Virus record (IMG/VR): IMGVR_UViG_3300020463_002082
Span: 1 to 21,734 of that record
From: a virus
Direction: 5' to 3' (one strand)
DNA: 21,734 bases
Part shown: positions 14,682 through 20,247 of the stretch, piece by piece
Numbering within the stretch: position 1 is the first letter of the stretch
Layout: the number at the start of each line of letters is the position of its first letter
Notes under the pieces: generated by a model
Told to the model about the DNA's origin: nothing
What the model saw: only the letters and a program-made list of their open reading frames with translations
The model's database searches: none
Translations under genes and position numbers: made by a program

Positions 14682-15598
14682 GAACTGAATTCTTCTAAAT
14701 TGTAAATCTTAATATCATCATACTTATACTGATTAGTACCAATTGATTCTAAAAAATCAATTTGATTCTTTTTTCTTTTATGCATACAATCTCTAATTGT
14801 ATAAACACCGTCTTTATGAGTTCCTTCAATATAAACCTGGTCTCCGTATTCAAAAACTCCACCATTCTTTTTTAATAAGTCTTGGCTTACGGCAATCCAA
14901 TTCCATTCAGATACACTAATCGGACAGATTGTACTACCGTCTGCTGTGATAAGAGGATCACTATCACACTGAGCTTCTACTGGATGATACATTGTAGCCT
15001 TAACAGAAATAGGTTGCATTTTAATAAAAGGTTCTGGGTCAACTGCATTACCTTCAAAAAGAACTTCATAATGTAAATGTTGTCCGGTTACAGCACCAGT
15101 ACTTCCCATAGTTCCGATAGGTTGACCTTTTACTACACTGTCGCCTTTCTTAATGAATAATCTATCTAAATGAGCATACTTACTAGAATATCCATGAGCA
15201 TGGTTTAATGTTATACATTTTCCATAACCTGCATTCCAGGCTGCCATTGTAGAAATACCTGATGCGGTTGCATAAACCGTATCTTTGTAGGTATCAATTA
15301 AATCTATTCCGCTGTGAAGTTGCCAAGTTCCAAAGATAGGATGTTTTCTCGTTCCAAAACTATCCATAATAAGTAAGGTATCTAAAGGGTTACCCATCGG
15401 CAAAGAATCTAATGTTAATTCTAAATTCTCAATTTCTTGTGCTAAAGAGTCAACATAAAGTTGATGATCTTCTAAGTTTATTTGAATTTCTTCTTTGAGA
15501 TTTTCTATTTCGTTTTCATAATCTAAAAAGGCCCATAAACCAAAAGCCATAAGAATTACAACTAAGATGTAATTCAAATTTTGTTTAACTAAGTCCAT
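14678..15598 (-). CDS. membrane-anchored M23 peptidase with C-terminal 3D-like domain
   Basis: The protein has 306 residues: an N-terminal TM anchor (about 8-25), a coiled coil (28-65), then an M23 metallopeptidase domain (72-195). Zinc ligands are His95 and Asp99 ('HSGID') and His176 of 'HLHYEV'; His143 ('YAHLD') and His174 are the other conserved histidines. The domain cuts peptidoglycan cross-links. Residues about 198-305 ('TADGSTI', 'WIAVSQDLL', 'YGDQVYIEG', 'YTIRDCMHKRKKNQIDF') resemble the 3D/double-psi barrel domain of MltA/RlpA-type lytic transglycosylases. It is therefore a candidate two-activity lysin or virion-associated wall-opening enzyme; the TM anchor suggests action from the inner membrane into the periplasm. 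Confidence 0.88.
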   Translation of the reverse strand: MDLVKQNLNYILVVILMAFGLWAFLDYENEIENLKEEIQINLEDHQLYVDSLAQEIENLELTLDSLPMGNPLDTLLIMDSFGTRKHPIFGTWQLHSGIDLIDTYKDTVYATASGISTMAAWNAGYGKCITLNHAHGYSSKYAHLDRLFIKKGDSVVKGQPIGTMGSTGAVTGQHLHYEVLFEGNAVDPEPFIKMQPISVKATMYHPVEAQCDSDPLITADGSTICPISVSEWNWIAVSQDLLKKNGGVFEYGDQVYIEGTHKDGVYTIRDCMHKRKKNQIDFLESIGTNQYKYDDIKIYNLEEFSS

Positions 15599-15600
15599 AA

Positions 15601-15780
15601 TTATTTTTTTCGTTCAACAAAGATCCACATTAAAATGTAGATCCAAAATGCCCATCCACCAACGGCTAAACCGATGATGAAAATTATCCTCCATAGGGCG
15701 GGAGGAACTCCGCTCCATTCGGCAAGTCCTTTACAGACTCCACCGATGCAACCTTTTTCTCTATATAATTTTTTATCCAT
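15601..15780 (-). CDS. PspC-domain small membrane protein
   Basis: The protein has 59 residues. It starts 'MDKKLYREKGCIGGVCKGLA' and goes on 'EWSGVPPALWRIIFIIG' before a membrane helix ('WAFWIYILMWIFV') and a basic end. The G-G-V-C-x-G-L-A pattern, the following 'P..LWR..F', and the hydrophobic C-terminal half cover a complete PspC domain. Host PspC proteins sense or regulate envelope stress with the phage-shock response. It fits exactly between its neighbours (5 nt after the upstream stop, 2 nt before the M23 start). A role in damping the host response or tuning lysis is inference. Confidence 0.85.
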   Translation of the reverse strand: MDKKLYREKGCIGGVCKGLAEWSGVPPALWRIIFIIGLAVGGWAFWIYILMWIFVERKK

Positions 15781-15785
15781 GATTC

Positions 15786-16346
15786 TTATTTGTAAATTCT
15801 ACTGTTTCGCCAATTTCTGAAGGCATGTGATATTTCTTCATCTATCACTTCCTTTTTTTCTAAAACTTTTTTCTCTGGTGTAGGATTGAATACTTCAAGT
15901 ATTTGTAAAATCTGCTTATACTGCTTTTGTGAAATGACGTCATTTGTTAAATACCTATCTACAGTTTGTAGTGCATATTCTTTATCTGAGTCAATCCATA
16001 ATATAGCTTCTTTAAGTACCTTATCTAAATTTTCTTTAGTATAAGATTTAACAAAAGTCCTACAACTATTACCTCCTAGTTTAACTGAACTAGGTTGAGA
16101 TTCTGTTCTACTTCCACGATAAAGCATAGAACCAAAACCAGTCCTACCTTTACCTTCAAGTCTTTCAAGATATTCTTTTGTTTCTTTGTTTTTGACTACC
16201 TCCCATTCAGAATATGTTGTTTTACCTGTAATGATTGTTCTTACTAAGTTTCTTTCCTCAGAAGAACATGACACACATTCCTTTGTATTAGGTAAGGCTT
16301 TTAACCTAGCCTCAGGTATTTCATTATTGCAATGTTTACATTTCAT
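15786..16346 (-). CDS. DksA/TraR-type zinc finger protein
   Basis: The protein has 186 residues. The N-terminus has a four-Cys zinc finger (Cys3, Cys6, Cys24, Cys27) with 'IPEARLKALPNTKECVSC', the signature of the DksA/TraR family, which binds RNA polymerase in the secondary channel. Unlike classical DksA, the finger is at the very N-terminus and there is no preceding coiled coil with Asp-Asp tip. A basic middle ('RTGFGSMLYRGSRTESQ') and helical C-terminus follow, unrelated to anything I know. It could modulate host transcription or bind nucleic acid by another mode. The start is 2 nt after the PseT-like stop. Confidence 0.75.
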   Translation of the reverse strand: MKCKHCNNEIPEARLKALPNTKECVSCSSEERNLVRTIITGKTTYSEWEVVKNKETKEYLERLEGKGRTGFGSMLYRGSRTESQPSSVKLGGNSCRTFVKSYTKENLDKVLKEAILWIDSDKEYALQTVDRYLTNDVISQKQYKQILQILEVFNPTPEKKVLEKKEVIDEEISHAFRNWRNSRIYK

Positions 16347-16348
16347 AA

Positions 16349-16819
16349 TTAGAAATTTCCATCAGCAACCTGGAAGCAGCTTAAACCGTTGTCTCTCCAC
16401 ATTTTTACTACCTTATCTCTGTCATCAAAGATACAAAGAATACTATCCTTTTTATCACCAGGAAAGATATCATCCAACCACTTCTTTTTTAGTTTATCAT
16501 CCGGCATAAAATTCCAAGGATGGCCAGTTGGTCTCATCTTCATAACGAAGAAAGGTACATTGTGTTTATCCAACCAATCGGCAGTAACATCTTTTGTTGC
16601 TTTACTTCTTCCAGAAAAGATTACAATTTTAAACCCTTGGCTATCTAAGAGTTGAGCCATTTTAATTACTGGGTCATTTGGAAGATCTAATGAAATGTTA
16701 TCTGGGTCAAAGAAAATATCCCAGTCCATTTTACCATTATCTTTAGTTGCCTTGCTTCTCCTTGCATCTATATTGGCAAGTGTACCATCAAGGTCAAAAA
16801 TAACTACATTCTTTTTCAT
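16349..16819 (-). CDS. PseT-type HAD phosphatase (polynucleotide 3'-phosphatase-like)
   Basis: The protein has 156 residues, corresponding to the phosphatase half of T4 polynucleotide kinase/phosphatase without the kinase half. Motif I is 'VIFDLDGTLAN' (Asp9 nucleophile, Asp11), motif II 'VIFSGRS', the conserved 'MRPTGHPW', motif III 'DDKLKKKWL', motif IV 'IFDDRDKVV', and the end 'CFQVADGNF' is characteristic of the PseT family. T4 PseT removes 3'-phosphates from nucleic acid ends before ligation. The gene is preceded by the same 42-bp element as the ligase gene, so the two may be expressed together. Confidence 0.88.
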   Translation of the reverse strand: MKKNVVIFDLDGTLANIDARRSKATKDNGKMDWDIFFDPDNISLDLPNDPVIKMAQLLDSQGFKIVIFSGRSKATKDVTADWLDKHNVPFFVMKMRPTGHPWNFMPDDKLKKKWLDDIFPGDKKDSILCIFDDRDKVVKMWRDNGLSCFQVADGNF

Positions 16820-16843
16820 ATCCGTATTAATTAATTTATATAA

Positions 16844-16892
16844 ATATAAAACAAATAATTGGGAATTGAAAATTTTTTAGAGACTTTTTTCT
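16844..16892 (-). promoter_or_regulatory. copy B of a repeated phage promoter-like element
   Basis: Bases 16851-16892 match copy A (10915-10956) at 40 of 42 positions. The -10-like TTATATTTA lies about 24 nt upstream of the PseT-like start. The far end touches the stop codon of the bS21 gene. A 5-bp inverted repeat (AGACT/AGTCT) spanning the bS21 stop could act as a weak terminator just before this promoter. Confidence 0.6.
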
Positions 16893-17088
16893 AGTCTTTG
16901 TTTTCTTGAGTTCTAAGCCATTCTCTGTAAACAGCTTTTTGTTTAACTAATCTTTTTTTATCAGAAGGTTTAGTAAAGTGTTTATCTTCTCTAATTTTTC
17001 TAATAAGTTTAGTCTGTTTACATTTCTGCTTATACCTCTTAAGCATTCTATCAATGGAATCTTTTTCTCTTTTCTTTATTATTATCAT
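16891..17088 (-). CDS. rpsU: ribosomal protein bS21
   Basis: The protein has 65 residues, highly basic, with the S21 pattern 'DSIDRMLKRYKQKCKQTKLI', then 'REDKHFTKPSDKKR' and 'KQKAVYREWL', the form of the family found in Bacteroidetes. bS21 sits next to the 3' end of 16S rRNA and the anti-Shine-Dalgarno; in flavobacterial ribosomes it helps occlude it. Phage-borne S21 genes are known from several large phages and are thought to replace the host subunit on ribosomes. It is the gene directly below tRNA-Gln and the putative large ncRNA. A CATAAATA lies 6 nt before the start, too close to be a good promoter. Confidence 0.9.
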   Translation of the reverse strand: MIIIKKREKDSIDRMLKRYKQKCKQTKLIRKIREDKHFTKPSDKKRLVKQKAVYREWLRTQENKD

Positions 17089-17105
17089 ATACTTTATTTA
17101 TGGTG

Positions 17106-17176
17106 TTGCCTCACAAAGATTCGAACTTCGATCTCCTGGACCAAAACCAGACGTGCTGCCATTACACCATGAGGCA
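17106..17176 (-). tRNA. tRNA-Gln (anticodon TTG)
   Basis: The cloverleaf is complete: acceptor TGCCTCA/TGAGGCA, a D arm with GGTGTAATGGCAGC, an anticodon arm TCTGG-TTTTGGT-CCAGG giving TTG (reads CAA), and a T arm CGAAG-TTCGAAT-CTTTG. Discriminator A; CCA is not encoded directly after it. It lies 18 nt above the bS21 start. Confidence 0.93.
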
Positions 17177-17179
17177 AAA

Positions 17180-17785
17180 ATAAAAGGCTCTCGGTTGCTT
17201 CAATAAATCTTTCGATCAATGCGGATTTTGAAGACTTAACATTCTACACCACGTGAAGGTGGCCTTTTTAGTAGAACATGAGGAAGACGATACGGAAGGA
17301 TTTGAGAATACCTTCATCAATGCGAGCTGCTTTAAAATAGACTACCACTCTATGAACTGCCGTTCTATTACTTAATTATTCCGGCCGAGGTCTAATCATC
17401 GTAATTGGTTATCATAACCGTCAAGTGTACTTTACGCCACATACTCTTTGCGTTGTTCAGTCATTAACTAGGGTTTAGCGGTTTGCATACCTAGAAGTCT
17501 TTGCAAAATCTCTGTTAGATTTTTGTTGCATTGAACCTAAGTTCTGGTAATTACTCCAGTTCTGTTTCCTCATTTGAGTTATCAGCGAACCATCGTTCTA
17601 ACTTAGTGCCTTATTCCCTTTTGCTCAGGAATTTTTCGGCCACGCATCTACACATAATTAGAAATATCATTTAGGAGCTACCTAAAGTTTTCCGTTCTGT
17701 GCCTTCCATTAATTCAAAGAACTTATTCGCGGCATTACTTTCAGTTAATAGCCGATGTAATAAATTGATTTATTATTATATTGTA
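17180..17785 (-). ncRNA. candidate large structured noncoding RNA (GOLLD/ROOL-like size and setting)
   Basis: The 631 nt between tRNA-Gln and the hexapeptide gene hold no frame of 60 codons or more and look less AT-rich than the rest. Many hairpins fit minus-strand RNA: 17730-17754 (CGGC-ATTA stem, TGAAA loop), 17671-17685 (TTAGG/CCTAA), 17613-17632 (ATTCCT/GGGAAT), 17544-17559, 17505-17523 (7-bp stem), 17407-17419, 17240-17278 (9-bp stem enclosing CCAC/GTGG) and 17207-17216 (ATC-GAAA-GAT, a GNRA loop). G-U pairs in the 17613 and 17240 helices exist only in minus-strand RNA, which sets the strand. AATAAATC (17774-17767) and GATTTATT (17209-17202) can close the whole element. I see no tmRNA, RNase P or rRNA landmarks. 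Length near 600 nt and the place beside tRNA genes in a phage match the ROOL and GOLLD classes; membership is not shown. Ends are approximate. Confidence 0.65.
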
Positions 17786-17807
17786 ATTAAGTAAATTGGT
17801 TTAAGAA

Positions 17808-18248
17808 TTATTCAAGAATTATTGAACCACTAGGTATAACTGAATGTGGATCAAGTCTTACACCGTCGCCGATAACTACGTTATCACCTATTGTTGTATA
17901 ACTTCCAATCCATGTATTAATATCGATAGTACAGTTAGCTCCTACATAAACTTGATCGCCTAGAATTGCAGAAGTTCTAATTAAAGAACCTTCCCCAACT
18001 ACTAACCCAGCACCATGAGTAACGCCTTTAAGATCATCTAGTCCATGGAAGCATACATTAAACTTTGCTCCTTTAAGTGGACCTGTTGCAAGAGCTTCCC
18101 TAACAGAACCGTTTTCTTCTGCAATGATCCATTCATTCATTGCACGTGCACCATCATAATCAGCACCATCATATTGAGTATATGAATCTTCTAACATAGA
18201 GGTTATTTTAGTAGCCCATGCGTCTTTTCCGAAAATGTTTAAAGCCAT
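17808..18248 (-). CDS. left-handed beta-helix (hexapeptide-repeat) protein
   Basis: The protein has 146 residues. After a ~75-residue alpha/beta N-terminus ('MALNIFGKDAWATKITSML'), residues 78-146 show hexapeptide spacing with V/I every sixth position: 'GLVVGEGSLI', 'AILGDQVYVGANCTI', 'TWIGSYTTIGDNVVIGDGV', 'SVIPSGSIIL'. This folds as a left-handed parallel beta helix, as in acyltransferases and gamma-carbonic anhydrases. It is shorter than a typical enzyme domain and I see no full set of catalytic histidines, so a structural or sugar-modifying role are both open. It lies between tRNA-Arg and the ncRNA. Confidence 0.75.
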   Translation of the reverse strand: MALNIFGKDAWATKITSMLEDSYTQYDGADYDGARAMNEWIIAEENGSVREALATGPLKGAKFNVCFHGLDDLKGVTHGAGLVVGEGSLIRTSAILGDQVYVGANCTIDINTWIGSYTTIGDNVVIGDGVRLDPHSVIPSGSIILE

Positions 18249-18324
18249 AGTTAAATTGTATTTTGTTTATATATTCTCAGTCTTCATATTCACCATTCCA
18301 TTTCATAACATTATCTTTCTTCAT

Positions 18325-18401
18325 TGGTGAACCAGACAGGATTCGAACCTGTGACCGTCTGCTTAGAAGGCAGATGCTCTATCCAACTGAGCTACTGGTC
18401 C
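18325..18401 (-). tRNA. tRNA-Arg (anticodon TCT)
   Basis: Acceptor GGACCAG/CTGGTTC, D arm AGCTCAGTTGGATAGAGC, anticodon arm TCTGC-CTTCTAA-GCAGA giving TCT (reads AGA), and T arm ACAGG-TTCGAAT-CCTGT. The 3' end encodes discriminator A and CCA. AGA is a preferred Arg codon in the AT-rich genes of this window. The 5' leader AACGATAT is identical to that of tRNA-Leu. Confidence 0.95.
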
Positions 18402-18407
18402 ATATCG

Positions 18408-18788
18408 TTATGAATTAACCCAGTCTCTGAGTTCTTTCATTTTTTGCTTTTCAAATTTTTTGCAGTTCAGTTGTCTATTTCTTGGTGATGGGTGTGGCAT
18501 ATGTAAGTGGTAAATGCCTAGCCTTTTTAATGAATGAGATGCAACAGCTCCTAATGCTACAATTCTTTTGTATCCCTTAGTTACTTTTTCTACATAGTTA
18601 AGATCTACTTTAAAGTTATGACCTATGTCTTTACTTACATTATTAAAATCATAATCTTTAATGTTAGCAAAACTTAACCATGTAGATAACCGGTCAATAG
18701 AATTATTTTTAAATGCTTTAGCACCTGAAGGATTCTGTCCTAAAATTAATATGTCTTTAGTCGAGTTCGCCATTAGTCCAACATTCAT
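18408..18788 (-). CDS. uracil-DNA-glycosylase-superfamily-like protein
   Basis: The protein has 126 residues, or 121 from the ATG at 18773 ('MANSTKDILILGQNPSG'); the later start cuts the overlap with the upstream gene from 32 to 17 nt and I prefer it slightly. The pattern 'ILILGQNPSGAKAF' matches motif 1 of the UDG superfamily (GxNPS), 'IVALGAVASHSLKRLG' the central strand-helix, and 'HPSPRNRQLN' motif 2 (H-P-S-P). It is shorter than most UDGs (about 200), so it may be a minimal or non-catalytic relative. It could remove uracil from DNA or recognise modified bases; the first fits a phage that makes dUMP through dCMP deaminase. Confidence 0.7.
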   Translation of the reverse strand: MNVGLMANSTKDILILGQNPSGAKAFKNNSIDRLSTWLSFANIKDYDFNNVSKDIGHNFKVDLNYVEKVTKGYKRIVALGAVASHSLKRLGIYHLHMPHPSPRNRQLNCKKFEKQKMKELRDWVNS

Positions 18789-18996
18789 ATACGATTGCCA
18801 TTACTCCGTCTTCGGTATGTTGTTCAGTCCAACCACTTCCGTCTTCATACATATAAAATTCAGTACACTTAGGATTCTCTGCAATCCTAACTCTTACTAA
18901 GTTACCATCTACAAGAAGATCATATTCTTTAGTGGTTGCCCACCAAACTTCTTTGGAATCTTGTACTTCTACTGTGTATTCTTCTGGTGTACTCAT
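18757..18996 (-). CDS. unknown small acidic protein
   Basis: The protein has 79 residues, acidic, Trp- and Tyr-rich, probably all-beta ('YTVEVQDSKEVWW', 'YDLLVDGNLVRVRI', 'FYMYEDGSGWTEQ'). Its ATG overlaps the stop of the upstream gene by one base (TAATG). No family recognised; the strong negative charge would suit a DNA-mimic or protein-binding role, but this is speculation. Confidence 0.6.
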   Translation of the reverse strand: MSTPEEYTVEVQDSKEVWWATTKEYDLLVDGNLVRVRIAENPKCTEFYMYEDGSGWTEQHTEDGVMAIVYECWTNGELD

Positions 18997-19253
18997 TATA
19001 CTAAACTTAAACGATCTTCTTCAACAGTTCGGTCATAATACCTTTCTCCGCACATTGCATCTTTATATTGCTCTGCCCATTCAGGTCTTACTGAATAACC
19101 AGATGCATTTGTTCCGATTACTCTACCTTTAAATTCTTTGTCTCTAAATACTGGAAGTACTTCTCCTTTACGGTCAGTCTTTCCTTCTGGGTGTGGTACA
19201 ATAGTCATTGGTTCAATCCATTTAACTTTGTCTCCGGTTTTAAATTTACTCAT
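18996..19253 (-). CDS. unknown small protein with SH3-like start
   Basis: The protein has 85 residues. 'MSKFKTGDKVKWIEPMTIV' and 'FKGRVIGTNASGYSVRPE' fit a small SH3-like barrel such as occurs in phage and ribosomal-type proteins that bind nucleic acid or protein. It is co-translated with the acidic gene below (TAATG). It starts 31 nt after the tRNA-Leu gene on the same strand. Confidence 0.6.
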   Translation of the reverse strand: MSKFKTGDKVKWIEPMTIVPHPEGKTDRKGEVLPVFRDKEFKGRVIGTNASGYSVRPEWAEQYKDAMCGERYYDRTVEEDRLSLV

Positions 19254-19284
19254 TTTTTAATTTTTAGTAATTCTCAAATATGGG

Positions 19285-19370
19285 TACCGCTAGAGGGACT
19301 CGAACCCTCACTCACCGTTCGGCGAAACAGATTTTAAGTCTGTCGTGTCTACCAATTCCACCATAGCGGC
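19285..19370 (-). tRNA. tRNA-Leu (anticodon TAA)
   Basis: Acceptor GCCGCTA/TAGCGGT (one G-T pair), D arm with GGTGGAATTGGTAGACAC, anticodon arm ACAGA-CTTAAAA-TCTGT giving TAA (reads TTA), a long variable arm typical of class II tRNAs, and T arm GAGGG-TTCGAGT-CCCTC. Discriminator A is followed by CCC, so CCA must be added or repaired. Leader AACGATAT as for tRNA-Arg. Confidence 0.94.
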
Positions 19371-19379
19371 ATATCGTTG

Positions 19380-19604
19380 TTAGTCTTTCTTTATTCTTTT
19401 AGGTGTTGTTGAATTAAATAAAAGTGAGGCTAAAATAATTAAGCCTAACGATTGCCAAAATGTAATTGGGTTGACAGCATCAATTGCAGGAACTAAACAT
19501 ATGTTCCATAACCATTGAGTCGGCCATGCCAAAACTAACGCCATAACACATACACCTAAAAGGTATACAAATATAAAGGCGAAAGGTGCGGTAAAATTCT
19601 TCAT
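19380..19604 (-). CDS. small two-TM membrane protein
   Basis: I take the ATG at 19604 (74 residues, 'MKNFTAPFAFIFVYLLG'). A longer frame begins at a TTG within the upstream gene, but those 26 codons are untypical and overlap it. TM segments are about 6-30 and 47-66, followed by a basic tail 'TPKRIKKD', so the C-terminus is probably in the cytoplasm. The upstream gap holds TTGTTATATT, a weak relative of the promoter core. Function unknown; holin-like topology. Confidence 0.6.
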   Translation of the reverse strand: MKNFTAPFAFIFVYLLGVCVMALVLAWPTQWLWNICLVPAIDAVNPITFWQSLGLIILASLLFNSTTPKRIKKD

Positions 19605-19662
19605 ATTATTTGAATTTGTTATTATACTAAAAATATAACAAGTAAATGTATATTCTGAAAGA

Positions 19663-19854
19663 TTATTTGTTAAAACTTCCAAAAATAAAAATCAATACAA
19701 ATACAGGCCATAAAGTTATCCACATAATTCTCTCGTGGGTTTTTACTGGACCTGTTTCTTTTGTCTGACCTGTTGATTCCATTAAAATATCAAAACAGAA
19801 ACTACAAGCTACTCCTATAATTAAATAGAATAGTACGATATCCTTTGTTGTCAT
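19663..19854 (-). CDS. small two-TM membrane protein
   Basis: The protein has 63 residues with TM segments at about 5-24 and 43-60, joined by a polar loop ('STGQTKETGPVKTHER'). The start overlaps the SET gene stop as ATGA, implying translation from the same transcript. No family recognised; another holin-sized candidate. Confidence 0.6.
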   Translation of the reverse strand: MTTKDIVLFYLIIGVACSFCFDILMESTGQTKETGPVKTHERIMWITLWPVFVLIFIFGSFNK

Positions 19855-20246
19855 AATTCTTCTTTTCGTGGAAATTCATAATTTCCATAGTTAGTGAAAA
19901 TCTGTTCTCCCTTATTTATGTTCTTTATTGCTATGTAATCAAAAAACATTGGATATTTACTCATAACCCATTTTGCATTATTATCATCTGAATGATTGTA
20001 AACAAAACCATAACCTGAAGGTAAAACATAATACTGAGCACGTTCACCTTGTCCAGGTGGATATTGAAATGCATAATTCATTAAATCTGCTGGTATATCT
20101 TTTTCAAGATCACACATTTTTATACAATAGCATCTTTCTATAAGTTCGCCTTTTTCAAAATCTCTAGTTGCATATACACCATAACCCATTTCGGTAGTAT
20201 GCTTAATTTCAATACAAGCAAATTGTCTTGTGTAAACTATATCCAT
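19851..20246 (-). CDS. SET-domain protein (putative lysine methyltransferase)
   Basis: The protein has 131 residues and is a bare SET domain. 'GYGVYATRDFEKGELIE' (21-37) is the N-terminal S-adenosylmethionine-binding motif, 'FVYNHSDDNNAKW' (81-93) holds the invariant Asn84-His85-Ser86, and 'INKGEQIFTNYG' (110-121) the post-motif with catalytic-type Tyr120. These are the landmarks of protein lysine methyltransferases that use S-adenosylmethionine. There are no pre- or post-SET zinc clusters, as in the compact viral SET proteins. The target is unknown: a host ribosomal or chromatin-like protein, RNA polymerase or a phage protein. It lies 1 nt below thyA. Confidence 0.88.
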   Translation of the reverse strand: MDIVYTRQFACIEIKHTTEMGYGVYATRDFEKGELIERCYCIKMCDLEKDIPADLMNYAFQYPPGQGERAQYYVLPSGYGFVYNHSDDNNAKWVMSKYPMFFDYIAIKNINKGEQIFTNYGNYEFPRKEEL

Positions 20247-20247
20247 T

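Noticed and set aside
17180-17785. tmRNA, RNase P RNA or group I intron in the ORF-free stretch
   Set aside because: There is no tRNA-like end or tag frame, no GAGGAAAGTCC-type RNase P core, and no recognisable intron core or interrupted gene; the neighbouring tRNAs are intact.
18277-18324. A 15-codon frame starting at the base after the CCA end of tRNA-Arg (MKKDNVMKWNGEYED)
   Set aside because: It is too short to support, has no leader apart from the tRNA, and resembles no known peptide.
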